This document shows, piece after piece, positions 1-9,073 of a stretch of DNA of 16,055 nucleotides (position 1 is its first letter; every line of letters starts with the position of its first letter). Both the position numbers and the translations under genes were made by a program. The stretch is from Stephanodiscus triporus (Eukaryota > Bacillariophyta > Thalassiosirophyceae > Thalassiosirales > Thalassiosiraceae): assembly GCA_036939755.1 (NCBI GenBank), contig JALLAZ010000401.1, positions 1 through 16,055 on the forward strand, given 5' to 3'. A model generated the notes under the pieces. The model was given only the letters and a program-made list of their open reading frames with translations, was not told the DNA's origin and did not search any database.

Positions 1-311
1 TGAGGTGAAGTAGAGGTAGAGTATCTAAGGTAGGTAGGGTAGGGGTATCTACTAGGGGTGTTGGCAAAAAATAATAGTGTGTATTGTTGATAGTAGATAT
101 CTCACCTGTTTCGTGGCACCTACCTAGTTGTAGAGACGCGGTCGGTGGAGATGCGCGGGATCTTCACTTGTAAGTAGAGTAGGTATCTACTTATGGTAGG
201 TACTTACGATCACTGCTCTGCGTCACCTTCATGATACTCTCAGAGAGTCAATCCATGACGTATGTAACTCTATCTATCTACCGAGTCTCCTCACAATACC
301 ACAACATAACC
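1..311. other. GTA/TAC-rich upstream region
   Basis: No gene is visible here. The stretch is dominated by irregular GTA, GGTA and TCTAC words. An inverted repeat has arms TAAGTAGA (171-178) and TCTACTTA (186-193) with a 7-nt spacer. The region must carry the promoter and 5' UTR of the following gene, but I see no convincing TATA or initiator motif. Confidence 0.5.
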
Positions 312-900
312 ATGAAGGCATCATTAGCCCTTTTCGCCACTATAGCCGCCCGCGCCACCGCCTTCACCCCCTCAGCTCACGCTTGCAGCAGTTTCTCTCG
401 CAACATGTCCACCAATTCTGTCCCTCTTGCCAATGGCGCCATGTCCTTTGATAGGGTGTGCCGCGAATGGAGATGCAAGTACACCGGCGACAAGGCGACC
501 TCCGAATCTCTTGAGGCCATATCCAAGCTCGTTGATGAGTACCTCCCTCAGATAAAGGCCGTTTCAGGCGGCGTGACAGTTAATCGTTTGATTTGTGGTA
601 GCTGTCTTGATTTCAAGCTCATGACTACCGTGAGTATTTATTCTGACGATCATGATAAATGTGCCACCAAACATGGCTTTGGTGATTCATGTTTGTTTTT
701 AAGGATCGAGGCTGATAAACTTATGGTCGACCGTCGTATCTTTCATCATTATCCGCATCATTTATTAGGTTCCATTGGAAGACTTCGGTCCCTGGGAAAA
801 ATCAGGCTATGCTCCCGAGGAAGAATTTTTGGAGAAGTTGAAGGCAATTGAGGGTGTATCTCAGGTCGAGACTCAGACCATTACCAACATGGTTATTTGA
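312..900 (+). CDS. Small CGSCLDF-motif protein, probably plastid-targeted (two exons)
   Basis: Two exons, 312-629 and 769-900, are joined by a phase-0 intron (630-768, GTGAGT...TTATTAG). They give a 149-aa protein. The splice is supported by the change of frame and by the sensible joined reading [17 protein letters not shown] start at 312 rather than the in-frame ATG at 231, because the protein from 312 opens with a signal peptide ([18 protein letters not shown]) whose ATAF-TPS end resembles the diatom ASAFAP plastid-import motif. The mature part begins near [10 protein letters not shown] (residue 44). It carries C95-G-S-C98-LDF, then FGPWE, an acidic helix around [13 protein letters not shown] (123-135), and ends [12 protein letters not shown] recall similar unnamed small proteins in diatoms, but I know no function. 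The CxxC pair could be redox-active or bind metal; that is inference. Start of transit peptide cleavage is uncertain. Confidence 0.72.
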
Positions 901-2011
901 ATGAGGAGCAAGACCAACAAATTGAGTGTTAGCTTTCGATAATTTGGATAAGGGGTCAATGACACGGAAAGTTTTACGCCGACGAGGAATACCACGGCTA
1001 CCTTCGTGCCGTTTTTCACCTGTGAATATGGAACTCATGGACAATTAAGATGGAAGTGATCTTATCAGATGCAGGAAAAACTTTACTCTAAAATTGCCCA
1101 TATTTACGATTGTCAGCCTCGATAGAATATTTTTCTTATGCACGCACATAATATTTTTTTATCTAGTAAGTCAACTTGAACAGATGTGCAATCTTAGGAG
1201 ACCGAAACTTCCCCTTTCTATCTACTACGATTTTTTTTCATAGAGGTATGAATGACTGTAAGTTACTTGTAACTGCAAAAATACTTTGCAACCTAAGGCT
1301 TTCACCTTGTCTTGCCTCCTCTAGTTCTAAGTACACAAAAGATGTGCACCAACACATTGGGGATTGATGGGGTTTGGAGCCATGTTCTGATAATGCTCAA
1401 CTCCCTCCTTTGGCACCCCCAGTTGGCAAAATGATGCTGGGTGTGTTTCAGGATTTTTACATTTCTAAGGATCACCATTGTCTGAGGGGAAAGGCTGATA
1501 TTGATCAAGTCTCAAAATGCAACTATACTTTCTCTTTCCTTATCTCACTCCTGACTACAGATACAGACCCTCCATGCAAGTCATGTTTAGCATGAAACAA
1601 GAAAAGAGTTTTGCATTTTGCATTTTGCGAAAAAGAGTATCATTACAACAAAGAGAAGCTGCTAGAAATAGAAAGAGAATTTGCTATCTGAATATTACCC
1701 CCAAGATTTCCTTAGCAGACACTGCAGTCAAATGAAAATTGTGTAAGCCAACCCCTATCTCTTTATACTCACCATAATATTTAATAGGAGATAGGTAAGT
1801 AGTGATAATGTACTATGACAACAACAACATATAGTAGTAGAGGAGAGTAATGATCAGTACTAATAGTAAGAGGGTGCACATTCTTGCATACTGCTTCACC
1901 CCCAATCCCCAAACAATCCATGCAGCACAATGCATCTGCCTGTACCAGGACCACTGCCACTGTCTTGTTAAATCTTGTTCATGACATGAGTAGAAGGTAA
2001 CAATGTTTCTT
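901..2011. other. Intergenic AT-rich DNA, no gene seen
   Basis: About 1.1 kb without a credible coding region. Open frames are short, overlap on both strands and look like no known protein. A weak inverted repeat lies at 1754-1761/1788-1795 (CCTATCTC/GAGATAGG, 26-nt loop). It probably holds the 3' UTR of the preceding gene near 901-1000. Confidence 0.5.
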
Positions 2012-2036
2012 CTTGCCTTGCCTTACCTTGCCTTGC
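2012..2036. repeat. (CCTTG)n short pentamer repeat
   Basis: About five tandem units of CTTGC/CCTTG with one variant unit (CCTTA). A simple repeat in noncoding DNA. Confidence 0.7.
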
Positions 2037-2115
2037 AGCGACTAACTATCAAAGAGTGTGTGTGATGTGAGATTGTGATAGTGAATGGCGATAGTGATAG
2101 TTTTTAGCACTCTCC

Positions 2116-2118
<3 letters not shown>

Positions 2119-2173
<55 letters not shown>
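2119..2173. repeat. (TC)27 dinucleotide microsatellite
   Basis: A perfect, uninterrupted TC tract of 55 bases. Pure polypyrimidine/polypurine tracts of this length are prone to slippage, can adopt H-DNA, and are often polymorphic. Frames crossing it (Glu-Arg repeats on the minus strand) are artefacts of the repeat. Confidence 0.97.
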
Positions 2174-2175
<2 letters not shown>

Positions 2176-2178
2176 TTC

Positions 2179-2207
2179 TAGAGCTAGAGCTAGAGCTAGA
2201 GCTAGAG
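2179..2207. repeat. (TAGAGC)n hexamer microsatellite
   Basis: Four full TAGAGC units plus a partial fifth, starting 6 bases after the TC tract. The unit contains the self-complementary core AGAGCT/AGCTCT. With the TC tract it forms a compound microsatellite. Confidence 0.93.
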
Positions 2208-2569
2208 GCATAGAGCTTCTCAGATAGCATTGTGAGGGCACCCCCCCGGAGCATCTAGGTAGGCTCACCATGGCTTAACAGGCTTACAGGTACCTTTGGA
2301 CAAAGCTCGCCAAGCTTGGCACTCTCTCTAGCCAGTCCTCTAAATTCTAAGTTTGTTCCACGCCAAAATAGGCAGGCTTTCTCAGTTTTTCTTAGAATTT
2401 TGCATTATCTTGGGGAGGCTTTTGTCATCATATTGAATTCCGCTGTGAAAGCTACTGGAAACACAGAATTTTGAAGGCATCTTAGCGTGAGAGTATTCGA
2501 GATTCTAAGTTTTTTGTAGATTTTTGAGGCCTCTCAATATTCTACGCTAGTATACAACCCACAACCACA
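2208..2569. other. Intergenic DNA, no gene seen
   Basis: No gene. The motif ATTCTAAG occurs twice on the plus strand (near 2345 and 2502), and its complement CTTAGAAT occurs near 2391, which gives the stretch a weak repeated texture. No function can be assigned. Confidence 0.4.
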
Positions 2570-3600
2570 ACCAACAATGACAAAGCAATGGTCACGTTGC
2601 CATTATCATTGGTGGCAATGGCAATAGTGATGGCGGCTGCAGCAGCAGCGGCGACAATGACAGTGATGGAGACGTCCGCAATGGCAACAACGGCAGTGAC
2701 GGCAGCACCACGCGCCAATTGTTGTTGATGCACAACAACAAGCATGATGGTTGTCAATGTTCGCATTCAGGTTTGCATCAGCGCGTGGCCGATCATCGCT
2801 TGTGGAATGTCGGTGGGGGACGTGATTGCATTGGACCTTGTGGACTACAACAGGGATGAGATGATGGGTAGTAGGGTGATGGTATGCTCCATGGGGGCGT
2901 ATTGATCATTGTCATTGGGGAGGATGATGATGATGTGAGTGGAGGTGGAGGAACTATGGGATGACAACAGTATCATTGTCAACGTCGACGGTGCAATGGC
3001 GAGGCTGTTGTACGGCAGCCTCAATGGTGGGGTGTTATCGGCGAGTTCCAGGAGGGAGGGAGGCACAAGGCTGTGGATGGTCATGTGTCATCGTGGTTAA
3101 CGTCAAGACAACAACGTTTAGGTGGACAACGTTGTCACATCTTTGTCCATGTCATTAACACCCATCGTTGTCATTCCAGCAGGCATTGTCATCCCTGCCG
3201 TCCACTCGTGATAGTGGTGATGATGGTAGCAACGGCAGCAGCAGTGGCGGCAGCAGCAACAGAGCAAGTAAATTGACAATGGTAGTGGCAACGATGGCGG
3301 CGGTGATGACGGTGATAGTGGCGACGATGATGATGACAACAACGACAATGGAGGCAACACAACAATCAAGTGGTACATGGATTTGAGAAAGGATGGTTGT
3401 CTGCTTGTGATAGTGGCGGGCGACAACGACGACAACAACAATGGCAATGGCAATGGCGATGGCAACGCAACAATCAAAAATTACAAGGAAGAAGAGGACA
3501 AGGGATGATGACGGCAATGGAGACAGAGACGGAGACGGTGGCAGTGTTGACGGTGATAGTGGCAACAACGATGACGACCAACAAGGCTCGGGCTTCACCG
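2570..3600. repeat. Cryptic RRY triplet (GGC/GAC/AAC/AGT) low-complexity region
   Basis: About 1 kb built largely from the words GGC, GGT, GAC, GAT, AAC, AAT, AGC and AGT, a period-3 purine-purine-pyrimidine pattern on the plus strand. It is strongest at 2610-2720 and 3190-3590. Read in phase it gives runs of Asp, Asn, Gly and Ser. The phase is broken by stops and shifts (a stop at 3269-3271; TGATGA at 3506-3511). The many Met/Thr-rich plus frames and Val/Ile/Pro-rich minus frames are other phases of the same pattern. I read it as a degenerate triplet repeat or a decayed Asp/Asn/Gly-rich coding repeat, not as an intact gene. Confidence 0.7.
3353..3477. repeat. 108-bp spaced in-phase duplication
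   Basis: The 17-mer GGCAACACAACAATCAA (3353-3369) recurs with one mismatch as GGCAACGCAACAATCAA (3461-3477), exactly 108 bases (36 triplets) apart. In the Asp/Gly phase the two read GNTTIKWY and GNATIKNY within one open stretch of 3272-3505. The open stretch is 78 codons long with no upstream ATG, so I do not call it a gene. Confidence 0.55.
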
Positions 3601-3720
3601 CTTGCAAGTCAAAGCACCCTTTTGGATGTACTAAGCTCCTATGTAGCCAGTTAGGTTGATGTTTGTTCTTAAAAACTTAGAGTTTTGCCATGTAGATGTA
3701 GAGACTATGAAGCTATCTTA

Positions 3721-3739
3721 GGGCCTGTCCACAGGCAGC
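3721..3739 (+). repeat. Left terminal inverted repeat of the MITE
   Basis: Exact reverse complement of 4474-4492. The repeat is itself partly palindromic (CCTGT-CC-ACAGG at 3724-3735), so each end could fold into a small hairpin. Confidence 0.9.
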
Positions 3740-4473
3740 ATTTTTTTGTACCCTCATACCTCTTTGGGGTATGATTTTGCGTATGTAGGATGTACCATAC
3801 AGTATTTGTGTCCACCAAAAAAATTGTAGTGGACTCGTTCGCAGCATCATACCCCCTCCCCCCCCAATGTAAAAACATGATGTAATTCCTACAGTAGAAA
3901 TATTGTCTAGTGTCCTCTCACGAACAAGTAGCAGCAATAGCGGCGGAATAGTCAGAGCGGCAGCAATGACGGTGGGAACGGGATGGTAATGGTGACAGTG
4001 ACAGTGGCAAAGAGGACGGGGAGGGCGGTAGCGACAGCAATGGCGATTGTGACAGCGGCAACGACAACAATGAAGACAACGGCAGTGACAGAGCTGCTGG
4101 TGGGGGGCACAAATAACAATCAACTATGTACAATAAATACAGGAAGAAAATGTGGCGGCAAAGGCAACGGCGGCGGCGACGGCAGCGGTGAGACTGTGAT
4201 GATGATGGCGACGGCTGTGGCAGAGGTTGCGGCGACGGCAATGGCGACGGCAACGGAAGCGGAGGCGGAGGCGGAGGCAGCTGTTCGTTGTGGTGGAGGG
4301 GGTGGCGTAGATGGGTCGAGGCTGTGGCGTTGGCGCACTTGAACCGTTGCAGGTGGTATGAAAGTATGAAAACCAGAGCCAGAGGCGGAAAATTCTGCCT
4401 GTGGACAGTACAATACGTTACGAAGAAATAGGGTATGAAAAACCGAAATGGGGTATGGTATCGTATGAAAAAC

Positions 4474-4492
4474 GCTGCCTGTGGACAGGCCC
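4474..4492 (-). repeat. Right terminal inverted repeat of the MITE
   Basis: Exact reverse complement of the left end, followed directly by TTA. A partial extra copy of the same end (CTGCCTGTGGACAG) lies inside the element at 4395-4408, 79 bases in from the matching bases of the right end. Confidence 0.9.
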
Positions 4493-4495
4493 TTA

Positions 4496-4929
4496 ATGGC
4501 GCGCATCTCTACGAGTAGATAATACTCTACTAGGAGTAGAGTAGGTTAGATGCCCAGGGGGGGGGGGGGCCGGGCCCCCCTACAGGCCCCGCTATTTTAG
4601 GCCGTTGGTTTACGTAGACAATATACTCGAACCTACGTGTAATTCCGGCGCGACCATCGAACAACACACCACACACACCATGGCAATTATTTACACCTAT
4701 TAGGTAGAGTAGACAATTAGACTTGGTACCATACGCTCCTACAATAATCTCAATCCGCTGCTAGCGATCTTGATCCACCCAAGTAACTAGGCTGCTTAGC
4801 ATCCAGCGACAGGCCGGCGCTCAGTGGCGATAGGCAGCAGATCCTTCGCATCCTCGCTGCTGGAAGAGAGAGCCCTTTGTGTTCCAGTCCGTCTCCATCC
4901 ACCCTATCCTGCAGACACTCACCATCATC
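4496..4929. promoter_or_regulatory. Upstream region of SMC2
   Basis: No gene of its own. It holds a perfect hairpin with 9-base arms (4523-4531/4535-4543, TACTCTACT/AGTAGAGTA), a G13 run at 4557-4569 followed by CCGGGCCCCCC to 4580, and an AC-rich tract at 4661-4680. The SMC2 promoter and 5' UTR must lie here. No TATA box is evident. Reading frames crossing 4750-5193 on the minus strand are not supported as a gene. Confidence 0.5.
4557..4580. repeat. G13 run with adjoining GC inverted sequence
   Basis: Thirteen consecutive G (4557-4569), then CC, GGG and six C (4575-4580). The G run can pair with the C6 over a short loop. The region is a likely sequencing or assembly weak point, so the exact run length should not be trusted. 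Confidence 0.85.
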
Positions 4930-7900
4930 ATGCATATTAAAGAAATCGTCGTCGACGGTTTCAAGTCGTACGCTCATCGTACTGTTATTGCTGGGTGCGT
5001 TTTTGATGCGGAGTATTGCGTTGGCGTCAATTGTTGTCCTCTGCGTCTCATCCTCTCCCCCTCCACTTGACGTCACCCGAAATACTCCAGATTCGATCCA
5101 CACTTTAATGCCATCACCGGACTTAATGGTTCGGGAAAGTCTAATATCCTTGACTCTATCTGCTTCGTCCTCGGAATTACCAACCTCTCTCAAGTCCGCG
5201 CAGGCAACTTGGCAGAGCTCGTTTACAAACAGGGACAGGCGGGGGTGAACAAGGCCAGCGTTACCATTGTCTTCGACAACGAGGATGAGGCATCAAGTCC
5301 TGTAGGGTATGAGCAATGCAAGGAGGTCAATGTCACACGTCAGGTTCTCATTGGGGGAAAGAGCAAGTATTTGATTAATGGGAGGAACTCGCCAGCCGGC
5401 CAGGTGGCGAATCTTTTCCACTCTGTTCAGCTTAATGTGAATAATCCACATTTCCTCATCATGCAAGGTGAGTGTTTACTCTAATGAATTTGCTGTAGTC
5501 TTCATCAGTACGCCTCAAAGCTTCACAAACTTTTGCTGGCTTCTATCAGGACGCATCACTAAGGTGCTCAACATGAAACCGGCTGAGATTCTTGGTATGG
5601 TAGAGGAGGCAGCAGGTACGCGCATGTACGAAAATAAGAAGAACACTGCCATCAAAACAATCGAGAAGAAGCAAATGAAGGTAGAAGAGATCAACTCCAT
5701 TCTTTCGGAGGAAATAACCCCAACTCTTGAACGGCTCCGTGGAGAGAAGCAGCAATATCTGAAATGGAGTAAGAACAATGCCGACATCGAGAGGATCGAG
5801 CGGTTTGTCGTTGCGAGTGAATATGTCGCAGCTCATAGCACCCTCAGTAAGACTTCCGAAGACGTGGCCAAGATGGACGAAGAGATGAAGATGCACGAAG
5901 AAACGATGCACACTGCAAGGGAGGAAGTTAAGGCGAAGGAGGACGAAATTGAAAAGCTCTCTCAAGAGATGAATAGCAAGCTTGAGATATCCCATAACGA
6001 GGCCAAGGCAGACGAGGAGAGCAAGTCAAAAGATCTTGTTAAGGCAACTTCGGCTTGGAAGAACAAAAAGTTGGCCGTTGCAAGCGCAACAAAGGATTAC
6101 GAGGAGGCCCAATGTGCCGTGTTGGAATCGAATAATGCAGTTCTCGAGATGGAGAAGAATATTTCTAATAAGATCTCAGCGATTCAAAAGGCCCAAGACG
6201 AAGCAGTGCAGGCAGAAGAGAATTTGACACGGCTTCAGACTGAGTATCAAAACATGTGCGCAGGTATCAGTTCTGAAGAGGGCGACGAAGGTCGGACTCT
6301 TCCCGACCAAATCAGCAACGCCCACAGTGATGCCAACAATGCCGACGCCAAGGCCAAACAAGCCCAGATGAAGATTGATCATCTTGGTAAATCATTGAAG
6401 GTGAGTGTTATCATATGACAATAGCTATATTCCGGAGCTATTGCCTGTCTCATCTTCGTCCGATGATATCCTTGTTACCAGACTGTTGAGAAGGATATGA
6501 AGATGGAGCAATCATCCTCGACAAAACTGTCCGAGAAAAGAAGTGCAACAGTAGAAAAGGTGGAGGGTCTGCGTAAGAAGCTTTCCAATACTGGATTTTC
6601 GGAGACTGAATTTACTGCATTGGACAACGAGAAGATTGAATTGGAGAAGTCGGTGTCAATTCTCCAAGAAAAGGTGGATACTCTGTCGGCTCAACTTGAG
6701 GGTAGACTCGCGTTCAATTACAATGATCCTGTTCGTGGCTTTGACAGATCGAAAGTCAAAGGTTTGGTCGCTCGTCTTATCGATGTTAAGCTCCCTCAAC
6801 ACTCCACTGCGCTTGAGGTGGTAGCTGGTGGAAAGCTCTATCAGGTTGTAGTCGACGAGGCCGTCACAGGTAAAGCTCTTTTGAATAACGGTAAGCTTCA
6901 GCGGCGTGTTACCATCATCCCCTTAGACAAAATTCAGCCAAAGAGAGTGTCATCCGCAACCGTGGAAAGGGCCTCATCAATGGCCAAAAATCTGAACACA
7001 ACTGCACAGCCTGCAATTGAGCTTGTCGGCTTCGAGGAAGAAGTCCGTAGTGCCATCGAGCATGTGTTTGGCTCAACTCTAGTTGTTGATGGAATGCAGG
7101 CGGCCAACTCTATCTGTGACGCAACCAAGACGAGGACTGTCACTCTTGATGGAGATGTTTACGAACCTTCAGGACTCATTTCTGGTGGGTCTAAGGACAA
7201 CCTTGGGTCAACCCTTTCGAAAATTTCGCAACTGACAGCCGCATCGAAGGAGCTCAAAGAGAAGACTCAAAGATTGGTCATCGTCGAAAAAAAGTTGGAT
7301 AGCATGTCGTCGCAATTGAAGCAATTCGAAAAACTTGGCGGGGAGCTTGAAATCGCCACATCTGAACTCGCCGCAGTGGAGAAGCACATCTCTCAGACTT
7401 CTTATGGCATGCTTAAGGACAAATTTGATGCCATGACAAAAGAAATCTCAGATGCCACTGCGGAAGTGGAGGAGATGGAGAAGACCAAAACCGAAAAATG
7501 GGCACTGTACAACGAACTCAAGAAGATGGAGGCCCAGTTGACAAAAGATAGGGAGAACAAACTGAAGGACATTGAATCTAGGGTAAAGGAAGCTAAGGAC
7601 TTGGTTGCGTCGAAGGAGAAAGCCGCACGAGAGGTATGTCATTTGGAAGTATAGTCTATGCACGCTCACATGCCTCACTAATTGTTAAACCTTGTTTCAC
7701 CTGTTAGGCCGAGGTAAAGTCTCAAGAGCTTGACCTTGAAATGAAAAGCTCACAGGAAGATGTTCAAGCTGCAAAAGAAGCTGTTGTTGTGGCCGAGGAG
7801 GCATTGAATGCGGCAAAAGAGGAAGAGTCCAACTTTGAAATGAAGGTGGGACAGCTTAAGGCAGTATGGGAAGATGCCAAATCAGAACTTGATGAGCTTG

Positions 7901-9073
7901 AGAAAAAGCTAAAGACTTGCTCACAAGAGCTCAGTGCCATCACCAAGGAAAAAGCACGACTTATTAAAAAGGCAGAATCAGCTGAAATTGAAGCGAAGAG
8001 GACATCCATCAAAATTTCCAAGATCCATTCCGAGCATGCTAAAGCAGAAAAGTTCTTGAAGAGTATGACGAACAAGTATGCGTGGATTGAGACCGAAAAA
8101 GAAGCGTTTGGTGTCCGTGGTGGAGATTATGACTTTGCAGAGACTAACCCGGAGGAGATGAGCAAGCATCTGAAAGATCTTCAGACAGAGCAGTCGTCAC
8201 TTGTAAGTTTACGTCCAGAATTCTCCATCTCTCTAGTTGATTCGTTTGAAGTCTCTGACCATAATAATGAAATATCATGTACACCCTACAGGCGAAGAAA
8301 ATCAACAAGAAGGTTATGGGAATGATTGAAAAGGCAGAAGGAGAATACACCGAGCTTCTCCGTAAGCGAAAGGTTGTCGAGAACGATAAGAAGAAAATTG
8401 AGACTGTCATTGAAAATTTAGACGCGAAGAAGAAAGTCGAACTTCAGCGCACGTGGAGGAAAGTGAACAAGGACTTTGGGTCTATCTTCTCTACCTTATT
8501 GCCAGGAACGAGTGCCAAGTTGGAGCCTCCCGAAGGCATGGAAGCCTGGGAAGGACTTGAAGTTAAGATAGCGTTTGGCGACATCTGGAAGCAGAGTCTT
8601 AGTGAGCTCAGTGGGGGGCAACGGTCTTTGATTGCACTTTCATTGATCCTCGCTTTGTTGTTATACAAGCCTGCACCCATGTACATTTTAGACGAGGTAG
8701 ATGCGGCGCTTGATTTGAGCCACACTCAGAACATCGGCAACATGCTCAAGTCTCACTTCTCTCAAAGTCAATTCATTGTCGTGTCCTTGAAAGTAAGTGG
8801 GCATTGGATCGAGAAGCAAACCTTGTTTCACTTCTCACATGCCATCTAATATGCTATTTCTTTCTGCAGGAGGGAATGTTCAACAACGCCAATGTGATCT
8901 TCCGAACAAAGTTTGTAGACGGAGTTTCGACTGTGTCGCGAACAATAGGATCAGGTGCGAATTCGAGGCCCCGCAGCGCCCTCATGAATGGAGGGAACGC
9001 CCACAGCAACGAGGCTGCCAAAAGACAGAAAGGCCAGACTGTTCCAGGAAAAGAAAACGATGTCGAAGCCTGA
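4930..9073 (+). CDS. SMC2: SMC2, condensin core ATPase subunit (seven exons)
   Basis: SMC2 pairs with SMC4 in condensin and uses ATP to loop and compact chromosomes. Exons: 4930-4994, 5091-5467, 5550-6400, 6482-7633, 7708-8202, 8292-8792 and 8870-9073; spliced CDS 3645 nt, 1214 aa (human about 1197). All introns are GT-AG, 74-96 nt; the first has GTGCGT. The start [15 protein letters not shown] matches animal SMC2. Walker A is GLNGSGKS (32-39); the N-terminal head continues through [14 protein letters not shown] and [16 protein letters not shown]. Coiled coil follows, then the hinge at about 511-670 (ending [11 protein letters not shown]), and the second coiled coil. The C-terminal head has [11 protein letters not shown], the ABC signature LSGGQ (1086-1090), Walker [12 protein letters not shown] (D1114, E1115) and FVDGVSTV. 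All catalytic motifs are intact. The tail carries KRQK (1198-1201) and KEN (1208-1210). SMC2 rather than SMC4 is clear from the [20 protein letters not shown] and NMKPAEIL segments. Confidence 0.97.

Larger units (their letters stand above)
3718..4495. mobile_element. MITE-like non-autonomous DNA transposon, PIF/Harbinger type suspected
   Basis: The element proper is 3721-4492 (772 bp). Perfect 19-bp terminal inverted repeats lie at 3721-3739 (GGGCCTGTCCACAGGCAGC) and 4474-4492. Both sides are flanked by TTA (3718-3720 and 4493-4495), a probable 3-bp target site duplication. A TTA duplication with ends starting GGGCCTGT fits PIF/Harbinger and Tourist-like MITEs as I know them. The subterminal parts are rich in GGTATGA/TCATACC words (for example near 3757, 3767, 3848, 4355, 4431 and 4450), plausible transposase-binding repeats. 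No transposase can be coded. The middle (3930-4290) is RRY-type low-complexity DNA like that at 2570-3600. Superfamily assignment is inference from ends and TSD alone. Confidence 0.8.

Noticed and set aside
231..311. Start of the first gene at the in-frame ATG 231
   Set aside because: The added 27 residues would bury the signal peptide that begins cleanly at 312.
2012..2207. CRISPR-like regular repeats
   Set aside because: Plain tandem microsatellites without spacers, in eukaryotic DNA.
3118..3607. Two minus-strand frames of 119 and 150 codons, rich in Val/Ile/Pro/Leu/Ser
   Set aside because: They are the antisense phases of the RRY triplet DNA. They overlap each other in different frames and have repeat-like products only.
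2504..3681. 11-bp inverted match TCTAAGTTTTT/AAAAACTTAGA bracketing the RRY block, as transposon ends
   Set aside because: The match is short and AT-rich, the flanks differ, and no target duplication is seen. Chance is the simpler reading.
3713..4506. Frames of 111-136 codons inside the MITE as a possible transposase
   Set aside because: Products are His/Cys/Arg or Pro/Ser low complexity with no DDE or Myb-like motif; they arise from the triplet texture.
4638..4656. E2F-like GGCGCG word upstream of SMC2
   Set aside because: TTCCGGCGCG departs from the TTTSSCGC consensus, and a single imperfect word is not enough to call a site.
4877..5248. 123-codon frame and a 63-codon frame overlapping the SMC2 start
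   Set aside because: Exon 1, its intron and exon 2 of SMC2 explain this DNA residue by residue. The other frames read through the intron or out of phase.
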